A stretch of 64,000 nucleotides of DNA from Mesoplasma melaleucae (GCF_002804105.1 NZ_CP024964.1:781296-845295); one strand, 5' to 3'; positions 1-10,240 are shown, counted from the first letter of the stretch. Notes: a model not told the origin generated them from the sequence alone. Made by a program: numbers and translations.

Positions 1-176
1 TTGGGTTTTTTAGGTGTCATTGTAGCAACACGAGTACATACTCCTCTTTTTTGAGGTGCTGATGCTTTAGTTACTTTCTTTTTCAATGAGTTTACCCCTC
101 TATTTAAAGCAGGAGCTTTTGTTTTTCAAGTTTTAGCTTTACGGTTTGTTTTAACTAATTGATTGATTGTTGGCAT
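1..176 (-). CDS. rpsL: 30S ribosomal protein S12, 5' part (runs off the window)
   Basis: The first 58 codons of ribosomal protein S12, a component of the decoding centre of the 30S subunit, are present; the rest lies left of base 1. The hallmark stretch [10 protein letters not shown] is followed by TPKKP, as in all S12 proteins, and the N-terminus reads [20 protein letters not shown] with TGA read as Trp. The start at 176 is set by a strong AAAGGAGGAAA ribosome binding site. In related genomes rpsL opens the str operon (rpsL-rpsG-fusA), so the operon probably continues to the left. Confidence 0.97.
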
Positions 177-279
177 TGTATTTCCTCCTTTCACAATTCC
201 GTGTGTATTGAACTCACATAAATAAATTATACATGTTATTGATAAAAAGTTCAAACTAATATCAACGAGTGTATAAATT

Positions 280-831
280 TTAAATGATTTTTAATATTTC
301 GATTAATGATTCAATAATTACTTTTTGTTTATTCAAATAATTTACAAGTTCTTTTACTTCTTTAAATGTAACTGCATAACGCAATAAATCTAATAATAAA
401 GTTTGTTTTTCTACATTACTTAATGATGAAATATCTAGTTCGTTTGCTTGTTTTAAAAAACTTGTAAACTCATTTTCAGTAGTTAAAATATAATCTTTAT
501 TCTCACGATAAATTACAATAAATAACTTCTGAATATTTTCAACAATTTCTTGAGTTAATTGATTTTGATTTTTGTAATAAACTGAAAGTATTTTTTTAAA
601 AAATGTATTTTCTAATAATAGCTTATCTAAAGTATTTGATAAAGCTATTAAATTATAATTTTGACATTTATTGATTAATAAAATAAGTTGATCTAACTGA
701 GCAATATTTTCAATTCTTAGATTATTTAAACAAAAATGACTAACTTCTTGATTAAAAGCATATGAATCTAAAGTTTTAAATGCTTGAAAATTTTTGTTTA
801 TTTGAATATACATTAATTTTTCTAAATTCAT
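280..831 (-). CDS. hypothetical protein, 183 aa
   Basis: Not recognised. The 183-residue product is rich in Leu, Asn, Lys and Glu, predicted by eye to be largely helical and soluble, with no signal peptide, membrane segment or clear motif. An AGGAGAAAT ribosome binding site lies directly before the ATG. The gene begins 9 bases after the cls stop codon, so it is probably the last gene of the 3115-280 transcription unit. No function can be assigned from sequence. Confidence 0.75.
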   Translation of the reverse strand: MNLEKLMYIQINKNFQAFKTLDSYAFNQEVSHFCLNNLRIENIAQLDQLILLINKCQNYNLIALSNTLDKLLLENTFFKKILSVYYKNQNQLTQEIVENIQKLFIVIYRENKDYILTTENEFTSFLKQANELDISSLSNVEKQTLLLDLLRYAVTFKEVKELVNYLNKQKVIIESLIEILKII

Positions 832-839
832 ATTTCTCC

Positions 840-2390
840 TTATAATAACGGTGCCATCACGTTATAAGCTTTAACAACCATTCTTTTTGCTCATGGTAAA
901 TCTTTATTTGGTACAAACTTATACTCTAATGAATATTTCATGTCAGAAATCATTTTTTTAGAGATTTCATAATTTGTTTTTTGAGATTTAATTAATGCCA
1001 TAGTTTGTTGATCAGAGAACAATGCTCGATAATCTAAATTAGAACTACCTGTAAATGATATTGCGTTATCAAAGACATAAGATTTTTCATGAATAAAGGT
1101 ATTGTGCATAGAATAAATTTTTACGCCATGTTCAAACATTTTTTTAGTTCAATGTTTTGAAACTTCTAATAATAAAAACTTATCTGATTTTCCTGGTAAC
1201 AGAATTCTAACATCAAGTCCTGTTGAAGCAGCGTTACATAATGCATTTATAATTTCTGGTGGTGGTATAAAGTATGGTGATTTAAGTCAAATTCTATTTT
1301 GCGCTGAGTGAATTAAATTCAATAGCAATTCTAAACATATAGGACTTTGGTGATTAGGTCCATCAGAAACAATTTGAATAAAATCACTTGATACAACTCT
1401 GTTTCCTGTTTCAACACCAACTGTAGGTTCAAGTTTTTCAATTTTTTTATGTTTTTTACCAATATAGAAGTTTCAGTCTTTTTTAAAGATTAATTCAATT
1501 TCTTGAACTGCTTCTCCAACAAGTCTTATTGCTGCATCATTTCATAAACCAAAGTCACAGCTTTTACTAATATATTCATCAGCAAGATTAATTCCACCAA
1601 TATAGCCAATTTTTCCATCTATTGATATATCTTTTCTATGATCTCGATAATTTGCATTTCATTTAACGAAAGGAAAATAAATTGGTGAATAAGCTAATAA
1701 GTTTGCACCTTCAGAAATTAATCTTTTTTTATTTTTTCTAAATCTTCCATAACATCCTAAAAAGTCATAAATAATATAAACTCTTATGCCTTCTTCCATT
1801 TTTCTGATTAAAAGTTCTGTTAGCTTTTCTAAAAATTCACCATCAGCAATAATATAACAATTAATTAAAATATAATCTTTTGCATTATTAATATCATTTA
1901 ATAAATTCATAAAATAAGTATTTGCTGATTCTAAATATTGAATATCTGTATTAGAATAAATACTTTCTCTTTGTTTTTCATAAGTCATCATAAATGATCT
2001 TTTAAATTCAGGGTTTTCTTTTTCAATTAATTTTAAATTAAATTGAGTTTTATTTTGTAATACACTTACTGTGTCTTTATTATAAAGATAATTTGCGTTT
2101 CTTTTATATTTATAAACTCTTACTAAAAAGGCATAAGCAACAATTCCGAAGAATGGAATAAGTGATATAAAAAGTGCTCATCTTATTCTTGTTTCAATTC
2201 TTCTTTTTTTATTACAAAGCACTATTATTGCTCAGACAATTGAAGCTAAGTGAGTTATTGAAATAAAAAAGATGAAAGGTAATGGGTTAGAAATAAAATT
2301 ATTTAGTGAAAGGTTAATTGCTACATATAAAATTGCACCAATACTATAAATCGCTATTAAAGAGGCAGTTGCAATAAAGGGTTTTTTCAT
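840..2390 (-). CDS. cls: cardiolipin synthase (phospholipase D family)
   Basis: This 516-residue membrane protein should condense two phosphatidylglycerols into cardiolipin. Two N-terminal transmembrane helices (about residues 8-60) precede two phospholipase-D repeats. The first catalytic HKD-type motif reads [16 protein letters not shown] and the second [18 protein letters not shown], both with the expected His, Lys and Asp. Several TGA codons fall at conserved Trp positions, so the reading frame is open only in code 4. The start is 2 bases after the stop of the upstream hypothetical gene. Its substrate is the lipid made by the PgsA pathway encoded at 40089-40706. Confidence 0.93.
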
Positions 2391-2392
2391 AA

Positions 2393-3115
2393 CTAAGCAC
2401 CATCCTTAAATTTAAATGTACGACTATATTTAGTAAGTGATTTATTAATTTTTATAATTAAACCATTAAAATGAAAAGGACTTATCTCTTTTGTTGTTTC
2501 ATTTAAAGTGTCGTTTAACTTAAGTTTAAAAAAGAAGTTGTTAAATGTTTCATTCTTTTTTTCCATGTCTGATTCAAAATATGTAACAACATACATTGAT
2601 AGTAAATATCCATATTTATAAAACAGTTCTTTATTGTTATCACTAATTGTAGAAAACAAATAACCAATTTCTGTAAAATAAAAGTTTTTTCTTTTATCTA
2701 GTATTTCATCGTTAAAAGATGAAAAATCTTTGATGTCGTTAAAAATAATTTTTTCATAATTAATCTTTTCAAAAATATTATCTTCACTATGTGGCATTAA
2801 ACTTTCAATTAATTTAATAATTTTTAAGTATTCTATTTTACTTTCTTTTGTTTCTTTAATTTCTAAACTTCTTTGCATTACATTAGAGTATAAAGTGATA
2901 TATATGATTTCTAAAATATAAGATTTTTTATTTTTGCCCTCTAAATCAAGCAAATTTAAAAATATTCTTAAAATGATATTTTCTCTTGCAAATTTAACTA
3001 ATCTTTTAGCTTCTCGTTTAGTCAAACCATGATCATAAAGTCACTTATTGATCTGTTTAGTGCGAGCCTTTAAAAAATGCTTATTTGCTTTAATTTCTTT
3101 TGTAACTTTAAACAT
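2393..3115 (-). CDS. hypothetical protein, 240 aa
   Basis: Not recognised. The protein begins MFKVTKEIKANKHFLKART and is basic at its N-terminus, with one in-frame TGA codon (Trp) near residue 25. The rest is a Lys/Glu/Asn-rich, helical, soluble-looking sequence without membrane segments. It sits 2 bases upstream of cls and is likely cotranscribed with it, which is the only hint about its job. The start at 3115 is the first ATG of the open frame; an ATG within the N-terminal 40 codons cannot be excluded. Confidence 0.7.
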
Positions 3116-3302
3116 AAAAACCCTTTTCAAAATTTAATTTAATTATATGCTAAGTACTGATACCTTGTTTTTGGACATTCAAAATAACTTTGAAATTCAA
3201 AACAATAACTTAAATTTATATTATCATTTTTTAAACAAAATACGCACAAAATAACTTTTTCTTTTTTAAAAAAGAGTTATTGGTATATTCTGTTATAAAA
3301 CC

Positions 3303-3320
3303 TTATATAATCTTGTATAA
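3303..3320 (+). repeat. 17-bp motif copy 1 at the left edge of the parA cluster
   Basis: The plus strand reads TTATATAATCTTGTATAA. Near-identical copies occur at 4913-4929 (opposite orientation) and 6214-6230 (same orientation). The two outer copies bracket the decayed parA/hup/membrane-gene cluster as imperfect direct repeats. They could be iterons or partition sites of an integrated plasmid, attachment-site remnants, or shared promoter-like sequence, since the motif contains TATAAT. Confidence 0.5.
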
Positions 3321-3333
3321 AAAATAATTTAAA

Positions 3334-3620
3334 CTATTCAATTATTTTGTTTCTTTTTAACTTAATTTCACTATTTTTATTTTTGTTGTATCAAATACAT
3401 CAATCTTGAACATCTAATATGCAATCTTCAATGCAATTATATTTTTTTCAATCCGAATGAATTGTTCCCTTTTTTAAAAGTGAGTGAAAGTTTTCTATTA
3501 CACTATTATCAGTACATAAATAATTGGCTCCCATAGATTGTGATATCTCATTTTTTTGCAGAAGGCAGGAAATTCGTTCAATTCATAAACTAACGCATGA
3601 TCAGAGTGAATTATAGTATT
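3334..3620 (-). pseudogene. IS3-family transposase (orfB) C-terminal remnant
   Basis: The minus strand encodes the end of an IS3-family DDE transposase. TIIHSDHALVYE carries the second catalytic Asp in its HSD context. After a frameshift comes SQSMGANYLCTDNSVIENFH, matching the SMSRxGNxxDNSxxExF block with the catalytic Glu. A Trp-rich tail ends at 3334. Everything upstream of the second Asp is missing, so this is a dead scrap. It is fused in frame to the 3' end of the membrane-protein gene to its right, indicating that the element inserted into or recombined with that gene. Confidence 0.8.
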
Positions 3621-4310
3621 TTTGATTTTATATCCATAATATTTATCAATGTTATTTCTTGAAAATTTCAATAGAAATAAATTTGTTACATACAGCAAAA
3701 GTAAGACTATAGAAACAGTTGCTAAACAAAATGCAATCATATTTACATTTCATGCAAACCTCTTTCTAAAATTATTATATATGTCATTAATAGCATAAAT
3801 TGTGCCTATAAATATACCGTTTATGATATAAAATGGTATTAATAGTCAACTAATAATATTTGGTTTTATAATGCACTTTTTATAAATTTTATTTATCGTT
3901 TTCAGATTTTGTATTTCATTTTTTAAGATATGAATTTTATATTTTTTGAAATCATTTTTCATATTTATTAAATTTATAATTTTCAATATTATCATTGGTG
4001 TGATGATAGTTATCAAAATAATTGATATTTTAAAGAATCCTTTAGATAAAAATATTTCTACAATATCTTTGTTTAAATTTTTATTTATATAAGATATAAA
4101 GTTTTTTCAACTATAATTATCTAAAAATTTATTTAATATCGATAACAATGAGATTAATAATATTATCATTAAGAAAAATATCGAAAAGACACAAGTCAAT
4201 TTATATTTTATAAATTCTTTTTTAATTTGTTCTGATATAGCAACTGTTTTAATTCTTTTTTATTTTTTTTGTATTCAACTTTATCTAATTTTAAAATTTT
4301 AATTTATGCA
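3621..4310 (-). pseudogene. polytopic membrane protein, broken at both ends
   Basis: A hydrophobic reading frame with about four membrane segments is visible (for example FSIFFLMIILLISLLSIL and LVTISIV-like stretches), interspersed with Lys-rich cytoplasmic parts. The start is disrupted: the first about 16 codons (KILKLDKVEYKKNKKELK) lie in a different frame, separated by an A-rich slip near 4255, and no ATG precedes them. The 3' end runs into the IS3 remnant at about 3620. The family is not recognised. It lies in the same orientation as the parA cluster and may be part of the same former element. Confidence 0.5.
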
Positions 4311-4324
4311 TTATTGATTAAATC

Positions 4325-4895
4325 TTACAATGTTTTTGCTAAATATTGATTATATGCAATGTTTATAATAAGAAAAACAATAACTAATATGAATAAAATT
4401 GCAACATTAGTTATTAAGATTTTGAATAAGCCTGCAACAGAAACAGCATCTCCTGAAGATTTTTTTGCAAGTCATATTATGTATATTATTGCAAAGGAAA
4501 GTTGAGCAATTCCAATGATTGCAGAAAAAAATGTTTGCAATAACAAAACCCGAAGTGGTAACCGCTGTTGAAAAATCATCTGTAGATACATTTGCCGCAT
4601 CCTTTAAAGTTTCGATTTCTGGTTTGATCAACAATAAGTTAATGGATGTTATAATTGCATAACAAATTGCAACGACTAAAATTGAAGCAAAAACTGATAT
4701 TCAGTTCTTCAGCAACCCAGAGGGTTCTGCTTTAGCGCCGAACATCTTTTTAGTAAAATATGATAATGCTGGAACTAATATCGCAACAAGCAAAATGACT
4801 GCAATAGTTTGATAAATAATATTTAATGATCATTGTGTTCACGTATTTACATTTTCTGCCAATTTTATAGTATTTTTAAAATCTAAATTATTCAT
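4325..4895 (-). pseudogene. small membrane protein of the parA cluster, one frameshift
   Basis: From the ATG at 4895 the frame encodes a soluble start (MNNLDFKNTIKLAENV) and a TM helix (IIYQTIAVILLVAILVPALS), then a second TM segment. Near 4525-4531 a seven-A run shifts the frame. In the next frame a third and fourth TM region follow (IIGIAQLSFAIIYIIWLAKK and a terminal VAILFILVIVFLIINIAY) up to a stop at 4325. The total length is not a multiple of three, so it is broken or has a sequencing slip. The layout resembles small membrane proteins of conjugative or plasmid modules, but no family is recognised. Confidence 0.55.
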
Positions 4896-4912
4896 ACATT
4901 TTTTTCTATATT

Positions 4913-4929
4913 TGTACAAGATTATATAA
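4913..4929 (-). repeat. 17-bp motif copy 2, inverted
   Basis: The minus strand reads TTATATAATCTTGTACA, differing at one position from the copy at 3303. It lies just upstream of the membrane-protein gene starting at 4895, and its TATAAT could also serve as a -10 element for that gene. Confidence 0.45.
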
Positions 4930-4939
4930 TTTTGACTAA

Positions 4940-5202
4940 GTTTACTTTTTAAAGAAGTAGAATTTTTAAATTTAATTTTTGTTTTTGCTGGAATAATTTA
5001 AATTTATTTTTTATAGGATTAAATCATTCATGTTCTAGTTTTTTAATTAATAAGAGATTCCAAATTCATTAATATTTACTTTTTTAACATCGTTTAATGC
5101 ATTAATTATTTCATTAAAAATATTATCAACTATTTCTTTTACTCATTTTTTACTCAAATTATGTTCTTGCACAATTAATTCAATTAATTCTTTTTTATTC
5201 AT
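4940..5202 (-). pseudogene. HU-family DNA-binding protein, frameshifted
   Basis: The N-terminus MNKKELIELIVQEHNLSKKW is that of an HU/IHF protein and continues to VNINEFGI, the equivalent of the family's FGxF region, before a premature stop. The rest survives in other frames: an NPIKNK piece followed by KIIPAKTKIKFKNSTSLKSK, matching the HU arm end (NPxTGxxIxIPAxxxxxFK). At least two frameshifts make it nonfunctional. It follows the parA-type genes in the same orientation. An intact, unusual HU-like gene exists at 49015-50046. Confidence 0.72.
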
Positions 5203-5214
5203 ATTTTTCTTCTT

Positions 5215-5421
5215 TCGAATTTTTTTGACTTGAAACCTACAATATCTTTTAGTTTTGCAGTATAAAGCCGACTTCTAGGAGGCTAATTCCCATGATTCTT
5301 TTATATTTTCTTCAAGTTCTAAAGTTTCTTTTGATAAAGACAAGGAAGTAATTATAGTTCTTGAAGAATTATTTTTTGAAATATCAATTTCATTGCCGAG
5401 ATAATTAATTCTTTTGTTCAT
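5215..5421 (-). pseudogene. small ORF following parA, frameshifted
   Basis: The ATG overlaps the parA stop by one base (TAATG), a typical translational-coupling junction. The product starts MNKRINYLGNEIDISKNNSS, and the frame stops after about 46 codons. A shifted frame continues with a basic tail (LYTAKLKDIVGFKSKKFERR). Position and size suggest a small partner of ParA, such as a ParB-like or CopG-like protein, but no motif proves it. Confidence 0.45.
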
Positions 5422-6152
5422 TATAAAATTTCTTTTTCTATCATTTCTTTTTCAATTAATCTTAAAATTTTATTTGTCCTTCCATTTTCTGCCATTCAAG
5501 GTTCACTTTCGTTTACAGATTTCGCAATTGTAAGTCAATCTAGGATAGTGATTTTGAAATTAATTTTGCCAAGCATTTCTTTTAAGTTGTTTTTTGATAA
5601 TATAGATTCTTTGCCTTCGTGATTGCGATTAAACAAGATACCTTTAACGTTATTTTTCCTTTCAATTTTAGAACAAGTTCATTCTTAATCATTGAACGAA
5701 TCAATTGTTAATGTTGCCGAATTTAAACTACCATCACTAATTAAAATAATTGAATCAACAATTTTATAAACGATTGTGTTTAAATTTGTCATAGCAGAAT
5801 GCAAATTGTAAAAAATATAATCAAAATTGCTAAAATTTTTTCTTTCGACACTTTTAATTTTGGTTCCATTTTTTAAAGTTAATATTTTATTCTGGATTTT
5901 TATCAGTTGGAAGAATTCAAATATTTTTTACTTCTGTTTCAATAATTTTTGGATTTTTATTATTAAAAATATTGAAACTTTCTCATTTTTTATTTGTGGT
6001 AAATTTAACTGTTAGACTTCTTTGACGATTGAAGTCTATTAACAGAATTTTTTTGCCTTTTTTGCTAAATAAACGGCAAAATTTGCTGTTATAAGTGTTT
6101 TTCCAACCCCGCCTTTATTGTTATTAATCAGATTTTTTTTGTAGCTAGTCAT
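5421..6152 (-). pseudogene. ParA/Soj-family partition ATPase, degraded
   Basis: The start reads MTSYKKNLINNNKGGVGKTL, with the deviant Walker A motif KGGVGKT of ParA/MinD ATPases. A frameshift follows, then ILLIDFNRQRSLT, the equivalent of the LLIDxDxQ motif. Further pieces, DYIFYNLHSAMTNLNTIVYK and SIILISDGSLNSA, correspond to the Walker B region and beyond. The C-terminal part (VKGILFNRN, then DWLTIAKSVNESEP) matches ParA ends. At least two frameshifts and two stops interrupt it. ParA next to a small coupled ORF and an HU-like gene suggests a former plasmid or integrative element. Confidence 0.82.
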
Positions 6153-6213
6153 ATTTTTTTAACCCCTTTTTTTAACCCCTTTCTTTTAAAAATTTATATA
6201 AGTTCAAATAATG

Positions 6214-6230
6214 TTATATAACCTTGTATA
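6214..6230 (+). repeat. 17-bp motif copy 3 at the right edge of the parA cluster
   Basis: The plus strand reads TTATATAACCTTGTATA, one mismatch from the copy at 3303. It lies about 60 bases upstream of the parA start. A partial relative (TTATATAAGTTC) is at 6194. Confidence 0.5.
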
Positions 6231-6262
6231 TTTTTTTCTCAAAACAATAAATCACAAAAGAG

Positions 6263-6294
6263 AAACAAAAAAGACAATCACTTTTGTGATTGTC
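6263..6294 (-). terminator. rho-independent terminator
   Basis: A perfect palindrome AGACAATCAC-TTTT-GTGATTGTCT at 6271-6294 is followed on the minus strand by TTTTTTG. It would stop transcription coming from the right before it enters the parA cluster. Confidence 0.8.
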
Positions 6295-6422
6295 TGAATT
6301 AACATATTTAAATAAAGCAGTAAAAAATTTAAGGATTCGTTAAATATGTAATTAGTTTGTTTTCTTAAAATAATTATAACATATTTAATTTATTTTTTCT
6401 TTTATGATTTTCTAAAGAGCAA

Positions 6423-6560
6423 GTTGTTTATTTGGTGGAAAGCCTAAGATTTACAATTTCCAGTAGAAATTTACTGGAAAAATTGCATGTGAACATCTTT
6501 TATTACATTTATTTTATCATTTTTAGCAAAAAAGCAACAAAAAAATATAGAAATCCTTAA
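6423..6560. repeat. downstream end of the ISLre2-type element
   Basis: The block begins near GTTTATTTGGTGGAAAGCCT and continues AAGATTTACAATTTCCAG. It contains an internal hairpin (TTTCCAGTA / TTACTGGAAA, 6459-6481), then an A/T-rich tract to the transposase stop. The same block recurs at 22319-22450 next to a piece of the transposase gene, and its first about 50 bases recur at 10186-10240. This shows that it is the end of a mobile element rather than unique spacer. No matching inverted end was found on the other side near 8000-8050. Confidence 0.7.
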
Positions 6561-6596
6561 ATTTCCTTTTTTACCATTTATGTCTATTTTTTAGTT

Positions 6597-8000
6597 TTAT
6601 TTGTACATTTTATATTGTTTAAAAATATCAATGTATCTAGAAAATTTGCTATTTATAGACGCTATATGACCATTTCTTGCAGCATTTCTAAAATCTTTGT
6701 TTCTTAGCATTCTTCATTGATGATGTTTATTTTCAAAGGCATTTAGTTCAATTTTTATGTTTTTTTCATGTTTTCATATTTCAAATGCATTTAAACAATT
6801 TATTCTACCTGCCCTTAACGCGATCAAGTTCTTAAATGTTTTTACTGCATAAGATTTTCCATTACTTATTGATTTAATAAAATGATAAACGTTAGACTCA
6901 GTGTAACATCCATTGTATCAGTCTTCTTGATAAGCAAATATACCATCTAAATTATTTTTAATATATCGAATAGCTTCTTTTAATAAAACTTTTTTATTAT
7001 CGTTTGCGCTGTGGGTTAAAATTTTTAATTTATCTATAGCTACAAATGGATAGGTTTTTATATCTTCCATTATTAGGTTACATAATTGATTTAGTCCAGC
7101 TGGATTATTTCATTTAGTAAAAGGAAGACCTCTTCTTATTTTTGCTTTTAAGTGAAAAAAGTCTAAAACTATTTTAGCGTTTAATTCATCTGCAACTTTT
7201 TTTATGTAGTCATGCTTATCACCACAAACTATAATCTGTCTTTCCTTGTCATCATAGAATTCTTTAATTTTTTCTTTAACAAGTTCTGCAAACTTTGCTG
7301 ATGAAGGTAATCTAGTTTTTTGTTTATCAATTTGGTAAATAATTCTTTTATGAACTAACTTAGAATTGCGATCATTTTTTTTATCTGAAACTCCTAAATA
7401 AAGAACAGCTAATCTAACTCTATGTTTTTTTGCTTTCATTTTTGCTTCTTCTTTATCAAATTCCTTTAGTTTTAAGAATGCATCATCTGTAGAAACATAA
7501 ACATAATCATATTTATCTGCATCACTTGATATTTCATAATCTAAATCAGATGAAATTTCACTTAAATTTTCAATATCCATTTTCTTAATAATTCTTGATA
7601 TTGTTGATTTATCAATTCTCGCTTTAGGATAACAATTTATTATATCTTTGTATTTAATTCCGTCTGAAACTTGGTTAAGAATTTTATCAATGTATTCATA
7701 ACTGATTCTTTGATATTTTTCTAATTGAATATAATCATCCACTAAATGTTTAGTGTTTCATTTTTTTTCAATTGAATTTCATATTTTATATTTTGTTCTT
7801 TTCAAAGTCATAACACCTTCGCTAAATATAATAGTTCTTTTTGAGTAACCATTAACATAATAGCCTTCTGCTTTACGCCAATCACTATTTTTAATTTCTA
7901 AATCTAATTCTTGGATTTTCTCAAGCATATTTTCAATTAATAAATTTAAATGTAAGTCTTTTAACTCATCAAAAACTTCGATTTGATTTATTACTTTCAT
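6597..8000 (-). mobile_element. ISLre2-type (UPF0236 / Mbov_0401-like) transposase, intact
   Basis: A complete 467-codon frame (TGA as Trp at about 14 positions) encodes a protein of the UPF0236/ISLre2 family, which in mollicutes is often annotated as an ICE-associated transposase-like protein. An N-terminal helical region is followed by a helix-turn-helix-like stretch (ISYEYIDKIL to ARIDKSTISRIIKKM). The RNase-H-like core includes YVSTDDAF, YLGVSD, IIVCGDKHDYIKK and FFHLKAKIRRG, with Asp residues placed as expected for catalysis. The start at 8000 follows a GGAGGA ribosome binding site. No frameshift or stop interrupts it, so it may still be mobile. Its C-terminus is duplicated in the remnant at 22488-22560. 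Confidence 0.85.
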
Positions 8001-8028
8001 AGTTGTCCTCCTACTGCTACCATTTTAC

Positions 8029-8053
8029 AAAAAAAGAACCCTAAAAGGTTCTA
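8029..8053 (-). terminator. terminator after the phage terminase gene
   Basis: The hairpin AGAACC-CTAAAA-GGTTCT at 8036-8053 is followed on the minus strand by seven T residues. It starts one base past the terminase stop codon and separates it from the transposase. Confidence 0.8.
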
Positions 8054-9775
8054 TTACACAAAAAGATTATATCTAAAGTAACTTATTGCATGTTCAGCTG
8101 CATTTATAGCATCTAACTTATTTCGTTTTGGTCGTTCATCTCTTATCTTTTTATCTGGGTGAAGTGTACATCTAAATAATTCATCATACAAGTAACCATG
8201 TTTTTTAACTAGAACATCAACACCTTGTATTTTTTTTATTACTTTTAACTCGTTTGCAAAGAATAATTTCTTTTCATTTAATAGTCTCTTTCACATATAG
8301 TGTCTTGATTCTATCTTTCATCCTTTAGAACCTGATGAAATAAAGCAAGTGAAATTTCTTTCTAGCATTTCTCTGTTCATTTGATGATTTCTTTCAAGAA
8401 TACCAATTAAGAAATCTTTAACAGTTCTAGAATCAGCTCCAATTTTAAATCTTATATGATCTTCAAATTTTGCTCTAGCTGATCCAAATTCATAGCTTCT
8501 AGTTTTATCATTAATAAAATTAGCTATAGATTCAACTTTATCTTCCATGTTTTTAAATTTCTTTGTTGATATAGAAAGTTCATTTAAAATATAAACTCCC
8601 TTAACAATACCTGTTATAGCATCAAGTTCAAATCCAATTAACATTGTTACTGCGTCATCTCCACTTTCACCACCATCAGCATAATCTGAACCAATTCTAA
8701 TTTGGTCAAATCAAAATTTCTTTGTTTCATCTCAATAAAAATCTTCCTTGTTAAAGAATTGAGCATTTTCAAGCAAATCTTTTCTATATGCATATTTATC
8801 AATTTGCATCTGATTTTCATCCCCTTTAAATAAAGTGTTATACGTTTCTGGTCAACGTTCTTTAATACCTTCACCTAGTTCTAAAACTTTAGGATTTAAA
8901 TTTGCTTTGTTAATTGCTGTAGTTCCACGTATAACAGTGGCACCCATGTTTAAGAATGTAGGGTCTTCTCTATAACTAACTGCATTTTTATCTAGTTCTT
9001 CTTTTACTTCGTCTGTTAAAGGTGCTATTTCGTCCATAAACATTTGATAAATCGGGTGACTAGTATCATGATTATTAAATCCAAAAAGAATATAGTGCTT
9101 TTTATACATTTGTCATGTTTTATTTTTATTAAATGGTAAAGGTTTTATTCCTTTTAATTCAGGTAAAGGTTCTAAGCATGTAGTTAAGTTTTGACCACGC
9201 ACCACTTGAGTCATAAGATTTACAAGCTTGTAAACATAGTCTGCTTCATCGATTATTTCTTCATTTAAAGGAATAACTTCATCAATAGCAAACATTCCTA
9301 TTTCCCCAGTAGCTGCTGGAACACCTTCTCATTTACTAGTATTATCAAAACCTATAACATTTATTTCTCTGCCATTTTCAAAGACTCATGCGCATTTTGA
9401 TTCTGAGTTAAATTCTTTAATTAGTGCAACTTTATTTTGTCCAATAAAATCAATAACAGTAACTTCATATTCTTCTTTAAGTAAATTCATTACTTTTTTC
9501 ATTGTCTTATAATAGCTTTCTTTTGCTGATGCATAAATATATTTTGCTAACTGGGCATTATAATCTTTAAAATTACAAACTAGATATAAAGCAAGCAAGC
9601 AAATTAAAAAAGTCTTACCAAATCCTTTAGCACCTGACATTGCATAAAATAAACTTTTTGCACTGAATGGCTCTTTTAGTAAATCATTTCAAACTGCATC
9701 CAAAACATCAAATGTAAAGTTAAAATTATTTTCAGTTGGCTTTAGGTCTTTTCAATTAGTTATTTTATGTTCCAT
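8054..9775 (-). CDS. phage terminase large subunit
   Basis: The 573-residue protein is the DNA-packaging motor of a tailed phage. The ATPase half has a Walker A-type motif SGAKGFGKT (about residues 47-55) and a Walker B-type MFAIDEV. The nuclease half has GSDYADGGESGDD, giving acidic residues for metal binding in the RNase-H-like fold, and a second acidic site near the C-terminus (RNKLDAINAAEHA). The gene is open throughout in code 4, with ten or more TGA codons. Neighbouring phage genes are broken, so this is a well-preserved piece of a decayed prophage. No portal or capsid gene follows; the transposase lies downstream instead. Confidence 0.88.
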
Positions 9776-9840
9776 GTGTTTCTAGTTTGAGTAGATTAAT
9801 ACATAACAACATTTTTTAAAATTGCAATAAAAAAGAAGAA

Positions 9841-10018
9841 TTAACCTTCTTTGTTTTGATTTTGTTGCATTTTTATCTTTTTATGTCCATAAAGATTTGT
9901 ACACATTCAAGTAGAATCATTATCTACATTGCAATGTTTGCAATCTTTAAAAGATTTTGTTACTCCTACTTTTTTGCAAATACCACATTTAATATCTATA
10001 AAAAAAATGACCAGCCAT
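9841..10018 (-). pseudogene. small zinc-ribbon protein of the prophage, frame slip near the start
   Basis: A frame ending at 9841 encodes FIDIKCGICKKVGVTKSFKD followed by CKHCNVDNDST and WMCTN. The two CxxC pairs suggest a small zinc ribbon. The only plausible start, the ATG at 10018, is in a different frame, offset by one base across an eight-A run at 10000-10007. The gene is therefore broken, uses programmed or random slippage, or has a sequencing slip. It lies directly upstream of the terminase in the same direction. Confidence 0.5.
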
Positions 10019-10035
10019 TAATAAACCTCTCATAA

Positions 10036-10185
10036 TTAACTCTTTCTATCTTTTTTTAAGAAATTAGAATAAACCATTTCTGTAACTTCTAGTTCACTTT
10101 CTTTCAAACTAAGGTAAAAGAAACCTATTATTATATAATAAATTAAAAAATTTGGGTGGCTCAAGCATTCATAAGGAGTAAGTTG
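10036..10185 (-). pseudogene. truncated phage protein
   Basis: A reading frame without a start ends at 10036 and encodes IQLTPYECLSHPNFLIYYII, then SELEVTEMVYSNFLKKDRKS. Its upstream part is replaced by the mobile-element end repeat at 10186-10240, so the gene was cut by that insertion. The small size and its position before the terminase suit an early-morphogenesis phage gene, but the family is not recognised. Confidence 0.4.
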
Positions 10186-10240
10186 AATTGTCGGTGCAAA
10201 GGCTAAGATTTACAATTTCCAGTTAAAATTTATTTTAATA
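10186..10240. repeat. solo end of the ISLre2-type element
   Basis: GTCGGTGCAAAGGCTAAGAT followed by TTACAATTTCCAGT matches the element end at 6434-6470 and at 22330-22370 in the same orientation. No transposase sequence remains next to it, so this is a solo or degraded end that truncated a phage gene. Confidence 0.65.

Noticed and set aside
8010..8040. TACTGCTACCATTTTACAAA as a possible right end of the ISLre2-type element
   Set aside because: Similarity to the complement of the left end (TACTGGAAATTGTAAATC) is limited to a few bases and does not exceed chance in such A/T-rich DNA.
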